A DNA stretch of 64,000 bases from Salinimicrobium sediminis (lineage in GTDB: Bacteria > Bacteroidota > Bacteroidia > Flavobacteriales > Flavobacteriaceae), in the NCBI RefSeq assembly GCF_900215295.1, contig NZ_OCMF01000001.1, forward strand, positions 62,001-126,000, written 5' to 3'. Made by a program: the position numbers and the translations under genes. The first letter of the stretch is position 1, and the number at the start of each line of letters is the position of its first letter. Positions 18,578 to 27,874 of the stretch are shown here, one piece after another. The notes below the pieces were generated by a model. It was not told the origin of the DNA and searched no databases. It saw only the letters and a list, made by a program, of their open reading frames with translations.

Positions 18578-18747
18578 GGTTTATTTAATTAACAAATGCT
18601 GGATTATAGACTTTAAAAATAGTTTCAAACAAAGCAATTTTACTGTACTATAAGAAGATTTTCGGCATTTAATCCTATGTACATTATCATCTTTGAAAAG
18701 AATTATCTATAACCCGCCCCACCTTATCGGTTCTTATTTTTCAACTT

Positions 18748-20040
18748 TTATTTTAATTTCTCGTCTTTTAAAATTTCCTGAAAAAGCCGGATATAATTAT
18801 TAGCTTGGACCTGAAGCCCATACTTTTCAACTGCATCTTTTCTTATCTGTTTTCTATCAAAGCTCTCTATTGAATCCAAAAATAAATTAATAGTTTTAGA
18901 CAAAGAGGAGACGCTAATTTCTTTGGTTAGCATTCCATTGATTCCTTCCTGTATCATTTCCGGTATTCCTCCAACAGGAAAACCAAGGACAGGAGTGCCA
19001 CACATAAGAGATTCCAAAACTGTATTTGGCAGATTATCCATTAAAGAGGGAATAACAAAAACATCGGCTGCCGAATATGCAGAGCTCATTTCTTTTTCAT
19101 CTTTTATTTCTCCTAAATCTACCATATGTTTATTAACCGACCTATCGGCATTGCTTCCCACAGCACAAAGAACTAAATCAGTCCTATTTAATTGTTCTAT
19201 TGCTTTTTTAAGAAAAATAAAACCCTTTCTGTTATTTTGTATGGAGTCTGAAACAAATAAAATCACTTTCTTTTCTCCAGGTATATTAAATTTTTTTCTG
19301 GATGAAAATTTATCTTTTGGATAAAAAAGATCCTGATCCAGTCCATATGGTAAATGATAAACTGGCCTCCCCTTAAAGATTTCACTTTTTCTTGCCTTTT
19401 CGGCCAGCCATTTTGATGGAGCGACCAAAGTTAAATTCTCTACCAGAGATACTGCCTTTTTTTTGTATTCAACATTTTTATTTATAACAGACAGTTCTTC
19501 TTCTGAATATTTTCTTTTTAAAGGAAGTCCGGAATCACTAATGCCATAAAATTCTTCTTCATAATGTTCACCTCCCGTAAAAGGACTCATATCATGTAAA
19601 GTCCATACTACTGGTTTTGAATTCTTTTTAAAGAAAGATTCATAATCCATGAAATTCGCTACCCAATGCAAATTAATTATATCTCCCTCATTGTATAAGG
19701 GAGAATTAGTTATATCATATGGGGTTTCAGGAAAACTAAACATTTCCAGTCCTTTGGGTCTGCTTTGTAAAAGTTCGGCGTTATGATCTATAACTTTACC
19801 AGGCTTAAATTTCTTTAATTCCTGCGCCAGGCTTCTTATTTTTCTTTTAATCTTATGCTTTAAGGAGAATTTTGGCTCAATTTGGTCAAACTCGTAGCTT
19901 TCCGGCCAGTTGTTCTGCTTATGTTTTAATAGAACTTTAGAATGCACACCCCCATTCAGTAGAGCAAGATGTAACCTTTTACATGAATTGGCTGCTCCAC
20001 CCCTGTCGAATGTATTTACAAGTAAGATCTTCAAATTCAA
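18748..20040 (-). CDS. GT4-type glycosyltransferase
   Basis: A 430-residue GT-B glycosyltransferase. It opens ILLVNTFDRGGAANSCKRL, the glycine-rich GGAA loop seen in a WcaC/WbaZ-like subgroup of GT4. The middle has TLHDMSPFTGG and LVAPSKWLAEKA; the C-terminal half has FVSDSIQNNRKGFIFL and PNTVLESLMCGTPVLGFPVGG. Its start overlaps the stop of the fusion gene upstream by four bases. A 170-base non-coding gap follows its end. Specificity unknown. Confidence 0.88.
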   Translation of the reverse strand: MNLKILLVNTFDRGGAANSCKRLHLALLNGGVHSKVLLKHKQNNWPESYEFDQIEPKFSLKHKIKRKIRSLAQELKKFKPGKVIDHNAELLQSRPKGLEMFSFPETPYDITNSPLYNEGDIINLHWVANFMDYESFFKKNSKPVVWTLHDMSPFTGGEHYEEEFYGISDSGLPLKRKYSEEELSVINKNVEYKKKAVSLVENLTLVAPSKWLAEKARKSEIFKGRPVYHLPYGLDQDLFYPKDKFSSRKKFNIPGEKKVILFVSDSIQNNRKGFIFLKKAIEQLNRTDLVLCAVGSNADRSVNKHMVDLGEIKDEKEMSSAYSAADVFVIPSLMDNLPNTVLESLMCGTPVLGFPVGGIPEMIQEGINGMLTKEISVSSLSKTINLFLDSIESFDRKQIRKDAVEKYGLQVQANNYIRLFQEILKDEKLK

Positions 20041-21734
20041 TATATTTTGAAAGCATAAATATTTAATTGCATATCCATATTATTATAGGTGTTCAATTTC
20101 ACAAAAGGAGATTTGCTCGAAATACCCGGGGAGTTAATATGAAATCTGAATCCTGCAGAGATCAAAATATTTAAAACTTCATCTAAATTCTGGGGTTTAT
20201 CCTTAAAGGAATGGTACTCAATGAAAATACGCTTCACTTTATCCAGATTATGTTGTATATCCTTTAGCACTACTGTTTCTGCCCCCTCTATATCTAATTT
20301 CAACAAATCTACTTCCTGGTTTAAAAATCTCTTTAAAGAAACTGTTTCTATTTTGACAGAAGCCTTATTTGAACTATCGACTTTTGTAAATAGCCCACCA
20401 TCTGCTCCTTCAGACCAGAAATCCAATTCTCCTTCCTTATCCCATAAACCTTTGTTGACCAGGTTTACTTCTTTATAATTGAATTTGTCAATATTTACCC
20501 TAAGAAATTCAAAAATTTCAGGATCAGGTTCAAAGGCAATTATTTTTGAATGAGGATATAGTTTTTTGAAATAAGTGGTAGAAAGACCTATGTTGGCTCC
20601 CCCGTCAATTATATATGGGGCTTTCTTTCCTGTATAAAACTTATAGATTTCATGTACGAAAATCTCCCTGTACATAAAATTGAATGAAGCCAGATCGGGT
20701 ATATCAAACTCCTTCCCTAAAACCTGCTTCTTAGTCCTTGTATAGCGGGGAAATTGGTATTCATTCTTTGGATGCTTAATTTCACGATTTAATTTCCGGC
20801 GGGCGAACTGAATAAATTCCGGCGGCATTCTTCGTTTCAAAAATCCCATGATCCCCCCATCCCTTTTTACTTCAGAATGATAAGTACCTTTCTTAATATT
20901 TTCTACTATATCCCCCTCCAGTATAACTGCTTTTCTTTTAACCTCTATTTTTTCATCAGGTTTCTCAGAGCTATTATAATGGGAAGGTATTGAAGAGCCG
21001 GAATGGATCCCGGTACCATCGAAGCCAATATTTCTGAGCAAAGAGGTATTGGGGAAAAGAAAAACTCCTTTTTTTAAAAACATGGAAGCATAAAAGCAAA
21101 TTGCCCAGGAATCAATCTTGCCTTTTACTTGATCCTGCAACATGTTATAAAAGGGAATATTTCCAAAGTCCAGCTCTTTGCCAATATGTCTTGAATTAAT
21201 CTCTGCCTGTAATGCTCTAGCACTAAAGTTGATACTATTCCATCTGTCTGCCCAGGTTCCATACCCCCAGGAACTCATTAATGGCAAAAAAAATGTGGAT
21301 TCCTGGATTTTTTTTATAGATTGAAATTTATAACCTGAAATTCCATAAATTTCTTTCTGGGTATCATATTCATTTAAACCGTCGTTTAGAAACTCCAGAA
21401 AGTACTTACCTAGTATCAAGTCATCTTCCAGGACAATTACTTTACCATGGTCAGAGATAATTTCAGAAACCCCACTTATGACAGACTGGGCCAATCCTAA
21501 GTTCTGCTCTCTTTCAATAATTTCTACTTCTCCACACCAATTGTCTTCACGTATTAGCTCCCTTACTTCCTGAATCCAGGAAATTTCATTATGACCAGCA
21601 TTCTTTTTCGCTCCGTCACTAAAAATATATAGCTTACTATTACCGGCAAGAGTATTGGCTTTTAAAGATTCGAGCACCTGCCGGGTATGCCAGGGACGAT
21701 TATAGACAAATATTATTACAGGTGCTAAATTCAT
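20037..21734 (-). CDS. Fusion of a GT-A glycosyltransferase and an FkbM methyltransferase
   Basis: A 565-residue protein with two catalytic domains. Residues 1 to about 290 form a GT-A-like transferase: PVIIFVYNRPWHTRQVL at the start, FSDGAK (38-43) and the metal site LEDDL at 102-106. Residues about 320-565 form an FkbM methyltransferase: YIIDGGANIGLSTTYF (374-389), AFEPDPEIF (400-408) and LLKLDIEGAE (477-486). A basic linker joins them. The most direct reading is that one protein adds a sugar and then methylates it, or methylates a neighbouring position. Both domains look complete. It overlaps its neighbours by four bases at each end. Confidence 0.85.
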   Translation of the reverse strand: MNLAPVIIFVYNRPWHTRQVLESLKANTLAGNSKLYIFSDGAKKNAGHNEISWIQEVRELIREDNWCGEVEIIEREQNLGLAQSVISGVSEIISDHGKVIVLEDDLILGKYFLEFLNDGLNEYDTQKEIYGISGYKFQSIKKIQESTFFLPLMSSWGYGTWADRWNSINFSARALQAEINSRHIGKELDFGNIPFYNMLQDQVKGKIDSWAICFYASMFLKKGVFLFPNTSLLRNIGFDGTGIHSGSSIPSHYNSSEKPDEKIEVKRKAVILEGDIVENIKKGTYHSEVKRDGGIMGFLKRRMPPEFIQFARRKLNREIKHPKNEYQFPRYTRTKKQVLGKEFDIPDLASFNFMYREIFVHEIYKFYTGKKAPYIIDGGANIGLSTTYFKKLYPHSKIIAFEPDPEIFEFLRVNIDKFNYKEVNLVNKGLWDKEGELDFWSEGADGGLFTKVDSSNKASVKIETVSLKRFLNQEVDLLKLDIEGAETVVLKDIQHNLDKVKRIFIEYHSFKDKPQNLDEVLNILISAGFRFHINSPGISSKSPFVKLNTYNNMDMQLNIYAFKIY

Positions 21735-22378
21735 GTTTTTACAGCATCCACAATTAAAGAAGTGTAATTTAGCTTGCCATCTATATTTCTTTTATCAAAT
21801 TCTTTTGAACGATTTACTTTACCATCTTCGATATTCCATTTATTGGAATGAAAATTTCCATTCTCGTCCCAATATTCTATCAAGTTTACCTTAAATCCTA
21901 CTTTCCGGAGCCTGGAAGAAAGGGTTATATAATCATATAAAACTTTATGGTCTTCAGAGCCAATACCCGTACCGTTAGGTTTAACATGGTTTAAGTAATC
22001 TTTTGAAGGATGAAATCCATCAGGAACTGCGAGCCTGAGTTTACCCTTTCCTCTTAAGAATATATAACAATTATAGTTTGCAGCACGGGCTTCTTCTTCC
22101 GTCAGGTGCTCCCATACATGTTCCGCAAAAATATTCTTTAGACGAGTTTTGCCTAATAGTCTTTTCCAGCTTTGCTCCATGGTAATATCCAAAATATCCT
22201 TATCACAATAAAACCATCCTCCATTAGACTCTGTTTTACCAGAACCAACGTTCAGCTTTTGATTATGGTTAAGATAATTTTTATATCTAAGTAACCTATA
22301 ATTCTGTTTGTACTTATTATAAAATTTTTGAATTTGACTTCTTACTTTTTTAAGCAACCCTTTAATCCTCCTCTTCAT
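21731..22378 (-). CDS. Predicted SAM-dependent methyltransferase (COG4627-like)
   Basis: A 215-residue protein with KLNVGSGKTESNGGWFYCDKD at residues 41-60, the short SAM-binding loop and following GWxxxD of this methyltransferase-like family, and FAEHVWEHLTEEEA, the EHxxEH-type block. These proteins are common in surface glycan loci but few have been tested, so the activity is inferred. The first 35 residues are strongly basic. It ends four bases into the fusion gene and starts 10 bases after the Wzt-like ATPase. Confidence 0.7.
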   Translation of the reverse strand: MKRRIKGLLKKVRSQIQKFYNKYKQNYRLLRYKNYLNHNQKLNVGSGKTESNGGWFYCDKDILDITMEQSWKRLLGKTRLKNIFAEHVWEHLTEEEARAANYNCYIFLRGKGKLRLAVPDGFHPSKDYLNHVKPNGTGIGSEDHKVLYDYITLSSRLRKVGFKVNLIEYWDENGNFHSNKWNIEDGKVNRSKEFDKRNIDGKLNYTSLIVDAVKT

Positions 22379-22388
22379 CGAAAATCTA

Positions 22389-23675
22389 TTAGAAATTGGA
22401 TGGCAAATACCAGTGATGATTTACTAAAACACTAACATGACTTTTCGGAACAATTTTACCCTTACCAAAAAAATCTCCATCAATTACTTCAATTTCGAAA
22501 GCATTTTGCAAGTAATCAGCTATATTTTCATTTTCCCACACTATAATGCTGCAGTTGTACTTCCCTCCCATAAAAGGTAGTTTCTCTATTATACATCCAA
22601 AGATAATTTCATTTGAGTTTTTTAAACTGAAAGATTCATTGGTAAGCTGAGACATAAACGTGGCCAACAATTCACCATTTTTTTTATAAACGGTAAATGA
22701 CACTTTTAAATTTTGAAGATTTTGGCTTCTTGATCTACATTTTAATTTAAAAATGACTTTCTGACCACTATATAATGAAGTAAGCCTTTTATTCTTTTCA
22801 TCAGTTAATGAATAATCAATAAATTCCAATTTCCCATTTCCTTCGCGATCTATTCTATCCTGAAAATTTTCAGTTATTACAGAATTTTTACTATTTAAAT
22901 AGAAGTTAATTGCATCATTAGTATTTCCCCCAAAACTCATCCCTCCATTCTCTAAAACAATTGTTCTTGTGCATAAGCTTTGAATGCTAGCCATATTATG
23001 GCTTACAAAAAGTACAGTTCTCCCCTGTCCTCTGGAAAGATCCTGCATTTTTCCGATAGCTTTTTTCTGAAATTCTGCATCTCCCACCGCAAGTACTTCA
23101 TCAACCACAAGGATCTCCGGCTCAAGATGGGCTGCAACGGCAAAACCTAGTCGAACAGTCATTCCACTACTGTATCTTTTAATAGGAGTGTCGATGTACA
23201 TTTCACAACCAGAAAAATCAATAATCTCATCAATTTTCCTGTTTATCTCCTGTTTGGTCATTCCCAAAACCGCGCCGTTCATGTATATATTCTCTCTTCC
23301 GGTAAGTTCACCGTGAAAACCTGTACCTACTTCCAGGAGAGATGCAATGCGACCCTTTGTTTTTATGGTACCGGTAGTTGGGGAAGTAACCCTGGATAAA
23401 ATCTTTAACAATGTAGACTTACCCGCTCCGTTCTGCCCAATAAGGCCTAAAACTTCTCCCGTTTTCACTTCATAATTAATATCTCTTAGCGCCCAAATAT
23501 ATTCTTCAGTAGCTTTCTTGTCGCGATAATTTACGGCTCCCATTTTCAGATAAGGGTCCTCTTTACCATTAATTTTATGCCACCACCTATTGAGATCGTG
23601 CTTTAGACTTCCGGTTCCCACGAGTCCCAGTCTATATTGTTTGGATATATTTTGAGCTTTTAAAATGGTGGACAT
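22389..23675 (-). CDS. Polysaccharide ABC exporter, ATP-binding protein (Wzt-like), copy 1
   Basis: A 428-residue ATPase of the Wzt/TagH type that drives export of lipid-linked polysaccharide across the inner membrane. Residues 80-88 GQNGAGKST are Walker A, YSSGM (168-172) is the shortened signature typical of Wzt, ILVVDEVLAVGD (188-199) is Walker B, and H226 is the switch histidine. From about residue 270 a separate C-terminal domain follows; in Wzt this domain recognises the chain or its terminal modification. The gene is 31 bases from the Wzm gene upstream. The N-terminal 260 residues are very similar to copy 2 (27875-29155), but the C-terminal domains differ. Confidence 0.92.
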   Translation of the reverse strand: MSTILKAQNISKQYRLGLVGTGSLKHDLNRWWHKINGKEDPYLKMGAVNYRDKKATEEYIWALRDINYEVKTGEVLGLIGQNGAGKSTLLKILSRVTSPTTGTIKTKGRIASLLEVGTGFHGELTGRENIYMNGAVLGMTKQEINRKIDEIIDFSGCEMYIDTPIKRYSSGMTVRLGFAVAAHLEPEILVVDEVLAVGDAEFQKKAIGKMQDLSRGQGRTVLFVSHNMASIQSLCTRTIVLENGGMSFGGNTNDAINFYLNSKNSVITENFQDRIDREGNGKLEFIDYSLTDEKNKRLTSLYSGQKVIFKLKCRSRSQNLQNLKVSFTVYKKNGELLATFMSQLTNESFSLKNSNEIIFGCIIEKLPFMGGKYNCSIIVWENENIADYLQNAFEIEVIDGDFFGKGKIVPKSHVSVLVNHHWYLPSNF

Positions 23676-23706
23676 CCTCTGAAATTAGAATATTAAATCA
23701 ATAAGT

Positions 23707-24567
23707 TTAAACAGTATCTATAAAATTCTTTTCAGTCCTGTTAAAAAATACAAGGCCTATGAAAAACAGACCAAAAGATATGGCCAATGTATAAAAAAAA
23801 GAATTCCAGCTAAAGATACCTGTATCCAGCAGCATATACCGGAAACCTTCAATAATATGAGTTAAAGGATTGTACTGTACAATCCAGGCATATTCCGGCA
23901 TTTCCTTTTGTACTTCAGCGAGAGGATAAGGCACCGCAGATATGTATAATAAAAGGGATGTGGCGAAACCTACTAAAACAGACAAATCTCTATATTTAGT
24001 GGTGAAAGCAGAAATGATCATTCCTAATCCCAATCCCATTGTGGCCATCATTAATATATATATGGGAAACAGTAATAAGTTAGTATTAGGTGTAACCTTA
24101 ATTCCTGTATAAAGCACATACAGATAAGCGATAAGTAAAACCCCTAACTGTATCCCAAACTTAAAGAGATTAGTAATTACATTGGAAAGAGGCATTATAA
24201 CCCTTGGGAAATATACCTTGCCAAATATAGCTGCGTTAGATTTAAAGGTATTGGAAGTACCGGTTAAACATTGGGAAAAATAGTTCCATGCGGTAATCCC
24301 GGTTAGATTAAACAAAAATGGTGGTATTTCGCCAGTAGGAACTTTGGCTATATTGTTAAAAACTAAAGTAAAAGTTATAGCTGTAAATAATGGCTGGATA
24401 AAATACCACAGAGGCCCCAGGATGGTCTGCTTATAGACGGTTACAATATTTCTTTTTACAAAAAGTATAAGTAAATCGCGATAACGCCATATTTCTTTAA
24501 AATTCAGATCTATGATCTTACGCTTTGGAGAAATCTCATAAAGCCATCCCTCTTCATTTTCTGTCAT
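23707..24567 (-). CDS. Polysaccharide ABC exporter, permease (Wzm-like), copy 1
   Basis: A 286-residue ABC-2 type permease with about six hydrophobic segments, for example LWYFIQPLFTAITFTLVF and GVLLIAYLYVLYTGI. It carries the usual cytoplasmic N-terminal amphipathic helix and NIVTVYKQTILGPLWY before the first membrane span, and ends in NRTEKNFIDTV. It would form the membrane channel with the Wzt-like ATPase encoded next. It is closely similar along its whole length to copy 2 at 29210-30070, including the ending. Confidence 0.92.
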   Translation of the reverse strand: MTENEEGWLYEISPKRKIIDLNFKEIWRYRDLLILFVKRNIVTVYKQTILGPLWYFIQPLFTAITFTLVFNNIAKVPTGEIPPFLFNLTGITAWNYFSQCLTGTSNTFKSNAAIFGKVYFPRVIMPLSNVITNLFKFGIQLGVLLIAYLYVLYTGIKVTPNTNLLLFPIYILMMATMGLGLGMIISAFTTKYRDLSVLVGFATSLLLYISAVPYPLAEVQKEMPEYAWIVQYNPLTHIIEGFRYMLLDTGIFSWNSFFYTLAISFGLFFIGLVFFNRTEKNFIDTV

Positions 24568-24694
24568 TTAAAAAATATTAATTAAAACCCCGAAGGTAAA
24601 AGTTTTGTTTTTGCCCTAAAAAGACAAATTTAAATAAACTTAAATGCTTGTAATTCTTACAGCAAGCTTTGGATAAACTTTTTATATAGAAAGT

Positions 24695-26188
24695 TCATTT
24701 TTGTGTGTTAGAGATTAATTCATAAAGGTAATAATTGCGGTATTTAATTTTCAAGGAATAATGCTTCTTTATATCAATACCATATAAATTTGTTCTGTTA
24801 GGATGAATAATGATGAACCTGAGGTTTTCTTTCGCCCATTTTTTCAATACAGAATAGTCGTAAACTTCCCGCTTGTATGTTATAAGATGAATTGGAGTTG
24901 GAAATAATACTGATCTATTGGGAAAAGACTGAGCAATATCTATGTTATCAGAATAAAAATAGCCGCTCCCCAGGTTTGAATTTAAGAAACCTATTATTTC
25001 TGAAATATCACCCTCCTGTTCATTACCAGAAGTCAAATGAACAAAATTGTTCATTAATCTTGGTCCATAATTAAAAAAATGAGTGATTCCAATGGAAACA
25101 CCAAAAACCATAAAGCCAATCAGGTATAATTTCTTTTTAATTATATGATAACTTTTCAAGAAAGATATGGTAAAAAGAATTAAACACAGTAAGAGCTCAT
25201 TAAAGTAGTTAATTGCCGAACCAACTTTCAATGCCGAGAAAAAAGAGAAAACAGCAACGGAACAACTTAGTGTAATAAGAAAAAGTAAATCAGTATCTGT
25301 TTTTTCGTATTTCCAATTCTTCAAATAAATGATAACAAATAGGATAAAAATTAGGGAAAACAAACCGAAGTATAATAAATATGGCTTGTAAGATGTCTCC
25401 CATGCTAAATTAATGGAAATACCATTATTGACACCCTGGATTATATTTTCGTGAAGATATGATAAATCGTAACCTAATAGTTGAATTATTGCAGACATTA
25501 AGAACAACGACAGTACGCATGAAATAGCTGAAAAGAATGCCAGTCTCCATTGTTTTGCTATTATCATATAAAATCCAAAGGCCATTATATAAAGTCCCAT
25601 CGTTAATTTCGACAGAATACCCAGAGCGAGAAAAATTCCTAACAGAATTGCTGTATTCGTTTTGTTGCCATCTTTTTGGTACAACATTACACTTCGAACA
25701 GACAAAGAAAAAAATAACAGGACCAAAACATCAGGCCTTGAAATATTAAACCAGGGAAAACTAATTACGAAAAAAGCTAAGGCAATAATTAGACTCGCAT
25801 TCTTCTTAAACCCAATAAATTTTCGGAGAATGTCTCTTACCACTAAAAATGATAAAAGCAGTAACAATACTGATATGGTTCTCGTGACAACGCGAATTAT
25901 AAAATATTCATCTGCCTCAATAAACAACGAGGTAATAATCACATCGCTTAGAATATAATACAATGGGGAGTACTGAGTTATATTGAAAGGAGGTGCTTCA
26001 GGAGAACTGTATAGTAATCCATTATCTTCCAGAGCCAATTGAACCGAATAAATTACATTAGATTCAACTCCCCTTAAATCAGATCGAAAAAAAATAGCTA
26101 AAAAAATCAGAAACACTAGTCCAATAACGACAAGATAAAAGGCTTTTTTGACCCACTTATAAATAAAATTGCGATCTATTTTTTCCAT
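24695..26188 (-). CDS. Multi-pass membrane protein, GT-C (PMT/ArnT-like) glycosyltransferase candidate
   Basis: A 497-residue integral membrane protein with roughly ten hydrophobic segments and a soluble C-terminal tail. The first long loop contains YSVQLAL and, later, QYSPLYYILSD, and the third segment is followed by NISRPDVLVLL; this layout resembles GT39/GT83 transferases, which use polyprenyl-phosphate sugars on the periplasmic side. No single diagnostic catalytic motif is certain by eye. Context supports the call: the GT2 gene at 26877 is of the polyprenyl-phosphate sugar synthase type, and the three genes 24695-27824 overlap. A Wzy-type polymerase is a less likely alternative. Confidence 0.6.
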   Translation of the reverse strand: MEKIDRNFIYKWVKKAFYLVVIGLVFLIFLAIFFRSDLRGVESNVIYSVQLALEDNGLLYSSPEAPPFNITQYSPLYYILSDVIITSLFIEADEYFIIRVVTRTISVLLLLLSFLVVRDILRKFIGFKKNASLIIALAFFVISFPWFNISRPDVLVLLFFSLSVRSVMLYQKDGNKTNTAILLGIFLALGILSKLTMGLYIMAFGFYMIIAKQWRLAFFSAISCVLSLFLMSAIIQLLGYDLSYLHENIIQGVNNGISINLAWETSYKPYLLYFGLFSLIFILFVIIYLKNWKYEKTDTDLLFLITLSCSVAVFSFFSALKVGSAINYFNELLLCLILFTISFLKSYHIIKKKLYLIGFMVFGVSIGITHFFNYGPRLMNNFVHLTSGNEQEGDISEIIGFLNSNLGSGYFYSDNIDIAQSFPNRSVLFPTPIHLITYKREVYDYSVLKKWAKENLRFIIIHPNRTNLYGIDIKKHYSLKIKYRNYYLYELISNTQK

Positions 26189-26880
26189 ACCCCTACCAAT
26201 GATTTTCCTACGGAATGAAAGATCAGCGGGTCAATTACTTTTGATAAAGGCACGATCATCTTGTCATATTTTAAAATTTGTTCTCTAGTAGGATAAGATT
26301 GTTTTAAAACAAACTTGTTTAACAAGGATGCGCATACTCCTACAGAGTCCAGGTAGAATAATCTTAGCATTGTCAATCCATCGGGTATGGTGTTAACGAT
26401 CATTTTTTTATTATATCTTCTGTAGTGCCCAATGGCTTCATCAAAAGGACTAATTAAAAAATTATAGGAAGGAACCAGAATGATTAAAATACCTCCATCT
26501 TTTAGATGTAATTTTGCCCTTCTAAGTTCTCCAGCATCATCTTCTATATGTTCGATAACATCAATGTATATAATGGTATCAAATCTTTTATCAGGGGAAA
26601 AATCCTGTAAATATTGATTAAGTACTGTCACTTTTGAAGAACCCAGCGTCAAATTACTTAAGATTTGATCTGCCATTGATTTGTCTGGTTCAATAGATAA
26701 GAGACTTCTTATATTAGAATGACTTTGGAGGATTAGGTTAGTATTAATACCTATTCCCGCACCTACTTCAAGTACATCTCCTGAAATAAATTTACTGATT
26801 GAATTGAACCAATACTTTTTCCAGTTTACGGCATCTTTAAAGATGTCTAATTCATCACCCTTGTAATTAAAATCATTCAC
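26176..26880 (-). CDS. Class I SAM-dependent methyltransferase
   Basis: A 234-residue methyltransferase. Motif I is VLEVGAGIGINTNL, followed by LLSIEPDKSMADQIL (acidic ribose-binding residue) and FDTIIYIDVIEHIEDD in the motif IV region, with the late IDVIEH pattern typical of UbiG/Methyltransf_23-type enzymes. It overlaps the GT-C gene by 13 bases and the GT2 gene by four. It may methylate a lipid-linked sugar made by its neighbours; this is inference from position. Confidence 0.82.
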   Translation of the reverse strand: MNDFNYKGDELDIFKDAVNWKKYWFNSISKFISGDVLEVGAGIGINTNLILQSHSNIRSLLSIEPDKSMADQILSNLTLGSSKVTVLNQYLQDFSPDKRFDTIIYIDVIEHIEDDAGELRRAKLHLKDGGILIILVPSYNFLISPFDEAIGHYRRYNKKMIVNTIPDGLTMLRLFYLDSVGVCASLLNKFVLKQSYPTREQILKYDKMIVPLSKVIDPLIFHSVGKSLVGVWKK

Positions 26881-27824
26881 GGTTTTTGTGTAACAATATA
26901 GGATTTGTAAAAATCAATAGGTTTGGAAATAGGTTTATTTCGGTTGTGCAGGTGGGTAAGAATAATTAGTAAATTGAACAGTACCACTGTAATTAGTAAA
27001 TTGAGAATAAATCCAAATACATTGGTAGCCCATCCTGGAATTGCGTATTCCGAACTATACTTAACATATATCACGAGAATACTTATAAAAATTAAGAATA
27101 CAAAAACTATAAAACTTAACTTAAGTACCCTGATTATAACCGACTCGATATAAACAGACAGTGAACTTAGTCCATGAAGAATTAAGCTGTTATAATTCAT
27201 TTTCGAATGCCCGGAATACCGTTTACCTCTTTCTGTAGAGATGATACTATATGGCAGCTTAGCTTTCATTACCGATGCAGAATAATGATTCCAAAAACTT
27301 GGATTGTTGCAAATTTTGGATAATAGAGAATTTGGGACACAACTGAAATTTCCAAAAGAAATCGAGGAACCTGTCAATATTCTAAATAATAGTTTATACA
27401 AAAAATAGAATAGCTTAAAAGACAAATTTTCTGAACGTTTTGACCTCTTTGCGAATATTATTTGATCCTTACCAGATGAATTCACTTTGTCCAGAAATTG
27501 ACTAATATATTTCGGATTATCTTCTCCATCAGAATCCATAACAATTATATATTCAGTATCAATTGCCTGTTCAAAACAATAACATAGGCCAATCAGGATA
27601 GCCCTTTGATGACCAACGTTTGTAGCGAGATCAACCTTTGAATAAGTCATATATCCAGGAATTTCTAATGACTTGGAAGGTAATTCAGTAGAACAGTCAT
27701 TTATAAAGACTAAATGGATAGCCTCAAACTTTCCTGCCAGTGCAATATTTATATTGTGGATTAAATGTTCAATACATTCCCAATCATTAAAAACAGGAAT
27801 TACTATTGCGATATTATTTCTCAT
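26877..27824 (-). CDS. GT2 polyprenyl-phosphate sugar synthase-like, with C-terminal membrane segments
   Basis: A 315-residue transferase of the DPM1/GtrB/ArnC group. The catalytic part has IAIVIPVFNDWECIE, FINDCSTEL and IIVMDSDGEDNPKYI, with the DSD metal site. Two long hydrophobic segments follow near residues 235-262 and 270-295. This is the layout of enzymes that load a sugar onto undecaprenyl phosphate and present it to GT-C transferases. The next genes in the operon encode a methyltransferase and a GT-C candidate, so the three look like one module. The sugar is unknown. Confidence 0.78.
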   Translation of the reverse strand: MRNNIAIVIPVFNDWECIEHLIHNINIALAGKFEAIHLVFINDCSTELPSKSLEIPGYMTYSKVDLATNVGHQRAILIGLCYCFEQAIDTEYIIVMDSDGEDNPKYISQFLDKVNSSGKDQIIFAKRSKRSENLSFKLFYFLYKLLFRILTGSSISFGNFSCVPNSLLSKICNNPSFWNHYSASVMKAKLPYSIISTERGKRYSGHSKMNYNSLILHGLSSLSVYIESVIIRVLKLSFIVFVFLIFISILVIYVKYSSEYAIPGWATNVFGFILNLLITVVLFNLLIILTHLHNRNKPISKPIDFYKSYIVTQKP

Positions 27825-27874
27825 GATTTCTTATAACACACATTAATAGCACGATAATATTATTCTTTTTCCCT

